DNA of 64,000 nt from an uncultured Prevotella sp. GTDB taxonomy: Bacteria; Bacteroidota; Bacteroidia; Bacteroidales; Bacteroidaceae. The stretch lies in the NCBI GenBank assembly GCA_900545525.1, contig UQZX01000008.1, forward strand, positions 1 through 64,000, read 5' to 3'. Of this stretch, positions 25,444 through 33,324 are shown piece by piece. The notes beneath the pieces are model-generated. The model saw nothing but the letters and a program-made list of their open reading frames with translations, had not been told where the DNA came from and did no database searches. How positions within the stretch are numbered: the stretch's first letter is position 1; each line of letters opens with the position of its first letter. The translations under genes were made by a program, and so were the position numbers.

Positions 25444-26883
25444 ATGAAGAATGGAGTAATGATGCAGTATTTTGAATGGAATCTGCCAAATGACGGAACT
25501 TTATGGAAAAAGATTAAGGATGACGCTCATCACTTGCATGACATGGGGATAACAGCCGTATGGATACCGCCGGCATATAAAGGCTGTGGAAGTGAGGATG
25601 TAGGCTATGGCACCTATGACCTGTATGACTTGGGTGAATTTGATCAGAAAGGAACAGTACGTACAAAATATGGAACCAAGCAGGAACTGAAAGAGATGAT
25701 AGAGACCCTTCATTCCTGTAACATTTCGGTGTATATGGATGCTGTTATGAATCATAAGGCTGGGGCGGATCATGTTGAAGCTTGTATGGCACGGCTGGTG
25801 GATCCAAATAACCGTGACAAGCCTATATGTGAGCCTTATGAGATTGAATGCTGGACCGGATTTGATTTTTCCGGGCGTGGTGACAAGTATTCTGATTTTA
25901 AATGGCATTGGTATCATTTCTCCGGTACTGATTATAATGAGCGTGATAAGAAAACCGGAATATATCAGATAGTCGGTGAAGGCAAGGCTTGGAGTATGGG
26001 AGTTGACAATGAAAATGGAAACTATGACTATCTGATGTTCTCCGATATTGACCTTAATCATCCCGAAGTCATAGCAGAATTGAAGCATTGGGGCAGGTGG
26101 GTGACAGAAGAAACTGGCATTGACGGTATGCGCCTTGATGCTATAAAGCATATGAATGATGAATTTATGAGAGACTTTCTTGCAGATGTACGTGCTGCCA
26201 GAGGTGATGATTTTTATGCGGTAGGGGAGTATTGGATTGATGATATAGAGACGATGGAAAACTATCTGTCAAATGTCGGATATATAATAGATCTTTTCGA
26301 TGTCTGTCTCCATTATAATTTAAACAGTGCATCGAAGGAAAACAGTGATTATGACTTGCGTAAACTGCTTGACGGGACGCTTGTTTCACATCATCCGGAA
26401 CTGGCTGTTACGTTTGTGGATAATCACGACTCTCAGGCTGGCGGTTCTCTTGAGTCTCAGATTGAGGACTGGTTTAAACCGTCGGCTTACGCTTTAATAT
26501 TATTAATGGAAAAAGGTTATCCGTGTCTGTTTTACGGTGATTATTATGGAACATCCGGCAATGCCTCACCTCATCGTGTTATTATAGATATATTGCTCGA
26601 TGTAAGGAAAAGGTGTGCTTATGGTCCTCAAACAGATTATTTTGATCATCCTTGTACCGTCGGTCTTACCCGTCATGGTGTTGATAATATGCCTGGGTCC
26701 GGGCTTGCGTTGCTTATATCCAATGGAGAAGATGGTGAGAAACTTATGAATGTAGGTGAAGGGCATGCGGGTGAAGTATGGCATGATGTTACAGGTAATA
26801 GAACGGAGGAAGTCACTATTGACAATGACGGTAATGGACATTTCTTTGTATCAGCCGGTAAGATGGCAGTATGGACTTCCTGA
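25444..26883 (+). CDS. Cytoplasmic alpha-amylase (GH13)
   Basis: 479 residues, no signal peptide. GH13 barrel: opening MMQYFEWNLPNDGTLWKKI, region I DAVMNHKAGAD near residue 100, catalytic Asp in GIDGMRLDAIKHM near 230, acid/base Glu in AVGEYWIDD near 260, and FVDNHDSQ near 325. The opening motif and length match the intracellular alpha-amylases of the GH13_5 type, which act on maltodextrin or glycogen-derived glucans inside the cell. No sus-type partners are nearby; it is a single gene. Confidence 0.92.
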   Translation: MKNGVMMQYFEWNLPNDGTLWKKIKDDAHHLHDMGITAVWIPPAYKGCGSEDVGYGTYDLYDLGEFDQKGTVRTKYGTKQELKEMIETLHSCNISVYMDAVMNHKAGADHVEACMARLVDPNNRDKPICEPYEIECWTGFDFSGRGDKYSDFKWHWYHFSGTDYNERDKKTGIYQIVGEGKAWSMGVDNENGNYDYLMFSDIDLNHPEVIAELKHWGRWVTEETGIDGMRLDAIKHMNDEFMRDFLADVRAARGDDFYAVGEYWIDDIETMENYLSNVGYIIDLFDVCLHYNLNSASKENSDYDLRKLLDGTLVSHHPELAVTFVDNHDSQAGGSLESQIEDWFKPSAYALILLMEKGYPCLFYGDYYGTSGNASPHRVIIDILLDVRKRCAYGPQTDYFDHPCTVGLTRHGVDNMPGSGLALLISNGEDGEKLMNVGEGHAGEVWHDVTGNRTEEVTIDNDGNGHFFVSAGKMAVWTS

Positions 26884-26987
26884 TATATATCGGATTCCCC
26901 TGGCAGGATTATTTGATTAGACATCATGATACAGACGTAGAGAATTATAATCCTTATTGCTAATACTGCATATTCGGATAAAAAGCT

Positions 26988-26995
26988 TATCTTTG
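26988..26995 (+). promoter_or_regulatory. Promoter -7 box for the beta-lactamase gene
   Basis: TATCTTTG, 18 bases before the ATG; predicted leader about 10 nt. Confidence 0.55.
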
Positions 26996-27012
26996 TCGGA
27001 CAATTCCATAAA

Positions 27013-28008
27013 ATGAAAAGTTTAAAGCGATTTAGAAATATGAGGGTATTGTTTACATTTATATGTATGTCTTTTCTTTTGCCCTGTATGGCAAAGGGCG
27101 GTTTGGCAATAGAGGATTCTCTACGGATGTATATAGAAAGTAAGGATGCACGGATTGGTGTGGCTGTCATGACGGCAGACAGCTGTATGTTTGGCGTTAA
27201 TACACATGACGCTTTCCCCATGCTGAGTGTTATGAAATTTCCTTTGGCATTGGCTGTGGCTGAGACAGTAGGCGAGAGGGAATGTTCGTTTGACGATTTG
27301 ATAACTGTAAGAAAGGGACAGCTTCATACTGATACTTATAGTCCCATGCTCAGTAAATATTCATTTGGAGAGGAGCACCGTATATCTGTTAATGAGCTGT
27401 TGGATTATGCCTTGAGAAACAGTGATAACAATGCCTGTGATATTCTGATTGATTTTACAGGAGGTATTTCTGCTGTGTCTAAATATCTTGATATGGCAGG
27501 AATAAAGGATGTTGTTATTAAATGCAATGAGGATGATATGCAGAAGAGCATCTCCCGTTGTTATGAGAATACGGCTACACCTTATGCGATTGTAAGTATG
27601 ACAGACCGGTTCTTCAAGTATGGCAATGATGAAAATTCCGTAAGGATAAAGCGTATGCTTGAGACTTGCCAGACAGGCAAGGACAGGCTTGCCGCTCCTC
27701 TCAGAAGTACAGATGCTGTGATAGGGCATAAGACTGGGACAGGACCGGTTGATAAAAATACCGGACGGATAGTTGCTGTAAACGATGTTGGATATATTTG
27801 CTTGCCAAGCGGTATGAGTTATTCTATAGCCGTATTTGTGGCAGATGCCAAATATTCCATGGAGGAGGCAGAGGATATTATTGCCGATATATCAGGAATG
27901 GTTATGAGAGAAATGAATAGAAGAAGCACTTTATTGAAGTCAGCAAAGGCTGAAACCGTAAGCTGTTGCACTTGTGGAAGATCTAAGGTACAGCTGTCTC
28001 TTCCTTAA
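27013..28008 (+). CDS. Class A beta-lactamase, Bacteroidetes A2-like
   Basis: 331 residues with a signal peptide (to about 28, LLPCMAKG). Serine beta-lactamase motifs: SVMK (SxxK) near residue 74, SDN in LRNSDNNACDIL near 137, omega-loop CNEDDMQKS, and KTG in IGHKTGTGPVDK near 239. Overall arrangement fits the A2 subclass, which includes CfxA, CepA and CblA. The C-terminus is longer than I expect for such enzymes and ends with a Cys-containing tail (SCCTCGRSKVQLSLP). The last 26 bp overlap the convergent lrp gene. The substrate spectrum cannot be predicted. Confidence 0.9.
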   Translation: MKSLKRFRNMRVLFTFICMSFLLPCMAKGGLAIEDSLRMYIESKDARIGVAVMTADSCMFGVNTHDAFPMLSVMKFPLALAVAETVGERECSFDDLITVRKGQLHTDTYSPMLSKYSFGEEHRISVNELLDYALRNSDNNACDILIDFTGGISAVSKYLDMAGIKDVVIKCNEDDMQKSISRCYENTATPYAIVSMTDRFFKYGNDENSVRIKRMLETCQTGKDRLAAPLRSTDAVIGHKTGTGPVDKNTGRIVAVNDVGYICLPSGMSYSIAVFVADAKYSMEEAEDIIADISGMVMREMNRRSTLLKSAKAETVSCCTCGRSKVQLSLP

Positions 28009-28477
28009 TCACGCTCACACTATAGTTGTGTTTTACCTCTTCCATTACAAAAGTACTTTCTATCGAAGCCACACTTTCTATTCTTCCGAGCACGTTTATT
28101 AAAAACTGCTGATACTGTTTCATGTCAAGCGAATTTATTTTCATCATATAGTCGAAGTGTCCGGATATGTTGTAGCATTCGGTCACTTCGGGTATATTCC
28201 TGATACGTTCTGTAAAATCGTTAGCAGTATCGGTATTTAATTTGTTCAGCTTGACACAGCAGAAAACCACAAAGCCACGGTTAAGTTTGTTGGCATCAAG
28301 CACGGCTATATATTTCTTTATATATCCTTCCCGTTCAAGTCTCTTCCACCGTTCAAATGTCGGAGAGGGTGACAGATGTATTTGTGCTGCAAGTTCCTTG
28401 TTTGTAATGCGGGCGTTGTGCAGCAAAGCATGAAGTATAAGTATGTCTGTACGGTCAAGTCGTTCTGTTTCGTTCAT
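27983..28477 (-). CDS. Lrp/AsnC family transcriptional regulator
   Basis: 164 residues. N-terminal HTH (LDRTDILILHALLHNARITNKELAAQIHLSPSPTFERWKRLE), then the RAM ligand-binding domain (VTECYNISGHFDYMMKINS). Such regulators respond to amino acids. It is divergent from metY (143 bp apart), making metY a likely target, and its own 3' end overlaps the beta-lactamase gene. Confidence 0.92.
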   Translation of the reverse strand: MNETERLDRTDILILHALLHNARITNKELAAQIHLSPSPTFERWKRLEREGYIKKYIAVLDANKLNRGFVVFCCVKLNKLNTDTANDFTERIRNIPEVTECYNISGHFDYMMKINSLDMKQYQQFLINVLGRIESVASIESTFVMEEVKHNYSVSVIKEETAVP

Positions 28478-28519
28478 ATTATAATACAGCTTTTAGAATG
28501 AATGCGCAGTTGATGCAGG

Positions 28520-28527
28520 CAAAAGTA
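28520..28527 (-). promoter_or_regulatory. Promoter -7 box for the lrp-family gene
   Basis: TACTTTTG on the minus strand, 42 bases before the start at 28477. Confidence 0.5.
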
Positions 28528-28578
28528 GTGATTTATTCTGAATTATTGAAAAGTCATGGAAATATTTCAGCAGAATAT

Positions 28579-28586
28579 TAACTTTG
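28579..28586 (+). promoter_or_regulatory. Promoter -7 box for metY
   Basis: TAACTTTG, 34 bases before the ATG. The intervening region is where an Lrp site would lie; no clear dyad seen. Confidence 0.5.
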
Positions 28587-28620
28587 TGCCGAAGACAGGT
28601 CAAATAAAAATAAAATAATT

Positions 28621-29919
28621 ATGAACAAAGAGACATTGAGAAAGCTGCACTTTGAAACACTTCAGCTTCATGTAGGACAGGAACATCCGGATATCGCAAC
28701 AGATGCACGTGCGGTTCCGATATATCAGACAACATCATACGTATTCCGCAATTCGCAGCATGCGGCCGACCGCTTCGGTCTGCGCGATTCCGGAAATATA
28801 TATGGCAGACTCACAAACTCCACTCAAGGAGTATTCGAGGAACGTGTGGCTGCACTTGAGGGAGGTGTGGCAGGTTTGGCTGTAGCCAGTGGTGCGGCGG
28901 CAATTACATACGCATTGCAGAACGTTGCACAGGCAGGAGACCACATTATTGCCGCCAATAACATTTATGGAGGAACGTATAATCTTGTGGTACATACACT
29001 TGCAACACAAGGAGTAAGTTGTTCAATCGTAGATCCGTCTGATTTTTATGCGGTTGATGCGGCATTTCGCGATAACACAAAAGCTGTCATTATTGAAACT
29101 TTTGGCAATCCCAATGCAAGTGTGACCGATATCAGACGTATAGCAGAGATTGCACATCGCCACAATACGATAGCCATTGTGGATAATACTTTCGGTACAC
29201 CATATCTTATACGTCCGATAGAATACGGGGCTGATGTCGTTGTACACTCTGCAACTAAATTTATAGGCGGACACGGCTCGAGCCTCGGTGGGGTGATAGT
29301 GGATGCCGGACGCTTTGACTGGAAAGCCAATGCTGGCAAATATCCTACATTAGCTCAACCGGATCCGAGTTACCATGGAGCTGTGTTCGCAGATGTGGCA
29401 GGAGCTTCAGCTTTCGTAACTCGTATACGTGCCGTAATATTGCGTGACACAGGAGCCGCAATATCACCATTTAACGCATGGATATTGTTGCAAGGACTGG
29501 AAACATTAAGTTTGCGCGTGGAACGCCATGCTTACAATACATACCGTATTGTCGACTTTCTCGCAAAACATCCCAAAGTGGAACGTGTCAATCATCCTCA
29601 GCTTCCGTCGCATCCTGATCATGCCTTATACACAAAACTCTTTCCTAATGGCGGAGGCTCGATATTTACATTTGATATAAAGGGTGGTGAGAAAGAGGCA
29701 TGGAAGTTTATCGACAGCCTTGAGATTTTCTCGCTATTGGCTAACGTGGCGGATGTTAAAAGCCTTGTTATTCATCCTGCGACAACCACCCACTCACAAC
29801 TTTCACCCGAAGAACTTGAAGAACAGCATATCTATCCGTCTACCATACGCTTGAGTATAGGAACTGAGCATGTTGACGATCTCATTGCAGACATAGGCAG
29901 TGCACTTGATAATATTTGA
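28621..29919 (+). CDS. metY: O-acetylhomoserine sulfhydrylase (aminocarboxypropyltransferase)
   Basis: 432 residues. Cys/Met-metabolism PLP enzyme: ETLQLHVGQEHPD start, PIYQTTSYVFRNSQHAADRF, YGRLTNSTQ near 62, and the PLP Lys in VVHSATKFIGGHGSSLGG near 218. The length above 420 and the HGSSLGG loop favour the MetY group over cystathionine synthases. It makes homocysteine from O-acetylhomoserine and sulfide. Divergent Lrp-family regulator upstream. Confidence 0.94.
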   Translation: MNKETLRKLHFETLQLHVGQEHPDIATDARAVPIYQTTSYVFRNSQHAADRFGLRDSGNIYGRLTNSTQGVFEERVAALEGGVAGLAVASGAAAITYALQNVAQAGDHIIAANNIYGGTYNLVVHTLATQGVSCSIVDPSDFYAVDAAFRDNTKAVIIETFGNPNASVTDIRRIAEIAHRHNTIAIVDNTFGTPYLIRPIEYGADVVVHSATKFIGGHGSSLGGVIVDAGRFDWKANAGKYPTLAQPDPSYHGAVFADVAGASAFVTRIRAVILRDTGAAISPFNAWILLQGLETLSLRVERHAYNTYRIVDFLAKHPKVERVNHPQLPSHPDHALYTKLFPNGGGSIFTFDIKGGEKEAWKFIDSLEIFSLLANVADVKSLVIHPATTTHSQLSPEELEEQHIYPSTIRLSIGTEHVDDLIADIGSALDNI

Positions 29920-29964
29920 TTTTAAGTTAGTCAACAGAAACTTTTGAGGGGCGCACAGAAGGTT

Positions 29965-30046
29965 GTAAGGAGTTAAAGGGAGGGTGTCTTTAAAATCTTA
30001 GATGTCTTCAAGGTCTTTAAAGACGTACAACTCCCTTACTCCTTAC
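29965..30046. repeat. Imperfect inverted repeat between convergent genes
   Basis: GTAAGGAGTTAAAGGGAG (29965-29982) pairs with bulges to CTCCCTTACTCCTTAC (30031-30046). Inside is a perfect 12-bp palindrome GTCTTTAAAGAC (30013-30024) plus partial copies GTCTTTAAA and GTCTTC. It lies between convergent metY and the DUF4465 gene and may terminate both. Confidence 0.65.
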
Positions 30047-30050
30047 TCAC

Positions 30051-31049
30051 TTATTTAATCACCACCTTTCTGCCATCTTTGATGTATATGCCATGTTGCG
30101 GATTATCAACGCGACGCCCTTGCAGGTCGTATATAGCGCCTGGAACGGCATTTGCCTTTCCTGTGATTTCACCGATGCCGGTGGCAGATGACTTCGGGAA
30201 GCGCACGGCTACATCGTCGTATGCAAAGTATGCAGGCTGGGAGAAGCCATAGCCGTTATCGGAAGAGCCCGTTATGTTGAATGTTATTTTTGTGACTTCG
30301 CCGAGCGTGGACAAATCGAATTTGGTCCAGTCCATTATTATGTTATCCGGACCGTTGCATAGAAATATCTCCGCCGTACCGGTCTTTTCATCGCCATTGT
30401 ATCCTGTCGCCACGATTTTCACCCAGTCGTCGGGACCGATATTTGCGGTAAGGCTGTTACCGTTTACATAGCAGTTGAGGGCGTATGTGCTGTTGGTGAC
30501 ATACATGTGGTCTACAACGCGGGCTGTTCCGTCGCTGAACTTTAGCGCAGGCAGTGCGTCCTCGCCCAGTCCATATCCCGAGTTGTCTGCATATCCGAAC
30601 TGCATTGCAAAATTGTCGGAACCTCCGTGACCGTTGCCTTTACGGCTTATGTCGTCTCCGCCGTCCTTGTTGTATACGGTCAGCTGGCTGTTAAAGTCGC
30701 CGTATTCTTCGATGTTACGTGTCCCGTAGTTGGATATGGCATGACCTCCCGACCAGTAACACCATGTGCCGTAGCCTTCGGAGAGGATGCTCGACAGCCA
30801 TGTGTTGTTGTCGTCGCTCCATTTATATGCCTCGTCTTCAGAGGAAACTCCCATTCCGGAGTCTCCATAGAGCATTTTTCCGCCATATTGCGGATCGTCT
30901 ATGAGTGATGACCAGTCTGTCCCGCCCGCAAAGTTCGTTCCTCCTTTGTAGTCTTTGTCCTCGAATGTGAGTACGCGGAGTTCATAGTTCTCCTGTGCGC
31001 CGGTACATAGTGTACAGCCCAGAAACATTGAAAGTACTAATTTTCTCAT
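30051..31049 (-). CDS. DUF4465 secreted protein of the cobalamin operon
   Basis: 332 residues. The N-terminal signal MRKLVLSMFLGCTLCTGA could be cut by signal peptidase I before QENY, or be read as a lipobox at FLGC. The central part fits DUF4465: FAGGTDWSSLID, SGGHAISNYG, DNFAMQFGYAD, VDHMYVTNSTYA and DDWVKIVATGY. The last 27 residues (YDLQGRRVDNPQHGIYIKDG to the C-terminus) resemble the tail of type IX-secreted proteins and are nearly the same as in the gene upstream. Last gene of the riboswitch-led operon, so a role in surface binding of cobalamin is likely but unproven. Confidence 0.8.
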   Translation of the reverse strand: MRKLVLSMFLGCTLCTGAQENYELRVLTFEDKDYKGGTNFAGGTDWSSLIDDPQYGGKMLYGDSGMGVSSEDEAYKWSDDNNTWLSSILSEGYGTWCYWSGGHAISNYGTRNIEEYGDFNSQLTVYNKDGGDDISRKGNGHGGSDNFAMQFGYADNSGYGLGEDALPALKFSDGTARVVDHMYVTNSTYALNCYVNGNSLTANIGPDDWVKIVATGYNGDEKTGTAEIFLCNGPDNIIMDWTKFDLSTLGEVTKITFNITGSSDNGYGFSQPAYFAYDDVAVRFPKSSATGIGEITGKANAVPGAIYDLQGRRVDNPQHGIYIKDGRKVVIK

Positions 31050-31078
31050 AATTGTCTGTCATTTAAATATGTGATATG

Positions 31079-32182
31079 TCATTTTATATAAACCTTCTTT
31101 CCGTCCTTTATGTATATGCCTCTTGCCGGAGACGTCACCCGGCGTCCGGTCAGGTCGTACACATATCCGTCCTGTTTCGGGCGGTTGCTTATGTTCCCGA
31201 TGCCTGTGGGCAGCTTGGGCGTGATTACTATTGGGTTGTCATCATAGCCCTCGACGAGGTGCAGGTCCTGAAAGCCTGATACTTCGGTGGAGGTTTCGCC
31301 CAGCCAGCCGCAGTATTGGAATATTCCGCAGACAACCTTTATGAAGTTTATTTCCTCAAGTTCAACATGATTCCCGTCCTTGTCCACCGCCCAGTCTATG
31401 TCAAACGTGGACCATTCGTCATCGTTGAGCGACGCGTCAACGTATCCGTATGCGTCCGGAGCATATCTGTAGAGCACCCAGTATGTGCCCTTGCCCGACT
31501 GCTCTATGGCGTTGTTGGGCAGTTTCCCTCCGGAGAAAGTGAGCGTCTCGCCCTCTTCCCACATGGGCCAGTATGTCTGCTTGTGGAAGGAGTTCTTCAT
31601 ATGGTATCCGGTAGAATCGCGGCGCACCCCGTTTTCGGTCCATGTGGCTTCCCATTTTATGTAGTTGTCGTAGACGGACGTGAACTGGCTGTGCTCCCCC
31701 TCTTCAGCAACGGGTTTGTGGTATGTGATGGAAAAGTCGTGTATCTCCCTCGTGTAATATTCGGAGCCTGCAAGTTCATACCATTGTGCCGTTTCCACAC
31801 TGCTGCCAGTGCCCACGTATACTATTCCCGGCTCAAACGATCCTCCAATTGTGTTGTCACCGTATGCCGGGTCTGCATTGGCGTAGAAACCGTTTCCGGT
31901 GATGCGCAGGTCCGAGCCACGGAGGTTCTTGACAGGATGGTCGAACTCAACCGTTATGTATCCTCCGTACGTTCCAAGGTGTATAAGCTCTCCGTTTCTT
32001 AGGCACTCGGTGGCTTTTCTGCACATTTCCCCGTGTGTGGATGCGCTGTTTGCCTCGGGAAGCGTGTTTACAAACTGTCCGGGTGCAGGATGCAGCTGCA
32101 GGACCGTTATGTCCTGGCTCTGTGCATACATGCCCGATGCAAGGCATGCGAATGCTACGGGCAAAAGATTTTTTTTGTTCAT
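31079..32182 (-). CDS. Secreted protein of the cobalamin operon, C-terminal sorting-like tail
   Basis: 367 residues. Signal peptide MNKKNLLPVAFACLASGMYA followed by QSQD. The body is beta-rich (HLGTYGGYITVEFDHPVKNL, DLRITGNGFYANADPAYGD, PGIVYVGTGSS, a later CGWLGETSTEVSGFQDLHLV) and resembles the cell-surface proteins found next to BtuB-type receptors in Bacteroidales. No family named with confidence. It ends with YDLTGRRVTSPARGIYIKDG plus KKVYIK, a type IX-like tail. Its start overlaps the BtuG-like stop by ATGA. Confidence 0.75.
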   Translation of the reverse strand: MNKKNLLPVAFACLASGMYAQSQDITVLQLHPAPGQFVNTLPEANSASTHGEMCRKATECLRNGELIHLGTYGGYITVEFDHPVKNLRGSDLRITGNGFYANADPAYGDNTIGGSFEPGIVYVGTGSSVETAQWYELAGSEYYTREIHDFSITYHKPVAEEGEHSQFTSVYDNYIKWEATWTENGVRRDSTGYHMKNSFHKQTYWPMWEEGETLTFSGGKLPNNAIEQSGKGTYWVLYRYAPDAYGYVDASLNDDEWSTFDIDWAVDKDGNHVELEEINFIKVVCGIFQYCGWLGETSTEVSGFQDLHLVEGYDDNPIVITPKLPTGIGNISNRPKQDGYVYDLTGRRVTSPARGIYIKDGKKVYIK

Positions 32183-33321
32183 TTGTATGTATAATTAGGT
32201 ATTGCAAGGATATGTGCGGGGTTTATGTATATTTTCTGCGGGTTGAAGACTTCCGTCCCGTCGCTTGTATACCCGTAGATAAATCCCGCCGTGGCATAGC
32301 TCTTGGCATCGGTGAAGTAGATGTTGCCCGTGTACGGCGATATGTAAAGCTCGTAAGGCGACTGCAGTTCCTTGAGCTTTTCGGTGACGGTGCTGTTGTA
32401 TATGCCGTATGTCGCGCTCATTGTTTCGGGGTCGATGGTATAGAGATGGTATACGTACTCGTAGGTGTTGTATGAAAACTCGCTTCCCACGGTGTAGAAC
32501 TTCTTTCCGTCGGTGGTGTTGTAGGTGCACGGGAAGTCGAATACATGGTATCGCTCCGTCTCACAGTCGAGTATGACAGTCTTGGGTCTGACGTCGTAGT
32601 AGTCGCCGCATGAGTTTATACAGAGATACTTTCCTGCCTGCGACATTTCTCCATACAGGTTTATGCACCCCGTGTCTATTGTCCTGAGTGTCTTCATCGT
32701 TGCGGCGTCTATGACCTGTACGGTTGTCTCATAGTCGTGTGCCTCGGAAAAAGAATATCCGCCCGTGTTCGCCACGTACAGCCTGCCGCCGTACAGGCGT
32801 ATTCCTTCCGGTTCCCATCCCGTTCCGCATGTCCCGACCACTTCCTTTGTTTTCAGGTCGATCTTTGCCACATAGCCTTTCGTAAAGGTGCGGTCGCCGC
32901 ATTTGTGTGCGTAGGACGTTATATAGAGGTGTTTTCCGTCCGTGCACATGCGCCTGTTGTTAGGTACGTTCTCTGTCGCGCCGCATGCCGTTCCGTCCGG
33001 ATGTATATACTGTATGATGTTGGACCAGTTTACGGCAATGGCAATCAGCGTGTCGTTGACGTGCAGGATGTCGTTGGGCGTATCGCCGAGCTTTATCCCG
33101 TTCTTGCTCCTGAACCATTGGTTTGTCATTTTTCCCGTGTTGCCGTCATAATACGACAGTTGCCCGTTGTCCGACTGCCAGTTGCCTTCATTGCAGATTA
33201 TGAGGTTTTCGCTCACGACGGTCTGTGCAGGAGGCTGCGGTTCAAATGTCTCTCCGCCGCCGTCCTCGGACGAGCAGGCGGCAAGAGCCAGCAATGTGAT
33301 GAATAAAAGGGTCTTTTTCAT
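32179..33321 (-). CDS. btuG: BtuG-like beta-propeller surface lipoprotein
   Basis: 380 residues. Lipoprotein signal MKKTLLFITLLALAAC with SSEDGGGE after the Cys, the acidic context that sends Bacteroidetes lipoproteins to the cell surface. The rest is a propeller of about seven repeats (GQLSYYDGNTGKM; KGYVAKIDLKTKEVVG; YVANTGGYSFSE; TTVQVIDAATMKTLRTID; LYISPYTGNIYFTDA). BtuG proteins cap BtuB and capture vitamin B12 with very high affinity in Bacteroides. Position directly after the receptor gene and below a B12 riboswitch supports the assignment. Confidence 0.85.
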   Translation of the reverse strand: MKKTLLFITLLALAACSSEDGGGETFEPQPPAQTVVSENLIICNEGNWQSDNGQLSYYDGNTGKMTNQWFRSKNGIKLGDTPNDILHVNDTLIAIAVNWSNIIQYIHPDGTACGATENVPNNRRMCTDGKHLYITSYAHKCGDRTFTKGYVAKIDLKTKEVVGTCGTGWEPEGIRLYGGRLYVANTGGYSFSEAHDYETTVQVIDAATMKTLRTIDTGCINLYGEMSQAGKYLCINSCGDYYDVRPKTVILDCETERYHVFDFPCTYNTTDGKKFYTVGSEFSYNTYEYVYHLYTIDPETMSATYGIYNSTVTEKLKELQSPYELYISPYTGNIYFTDAKSYATAGFIYGYTSDGTEVFNPQKIYINPAHILAIPNYTYK

Positions 33322-33324
33322 TTT

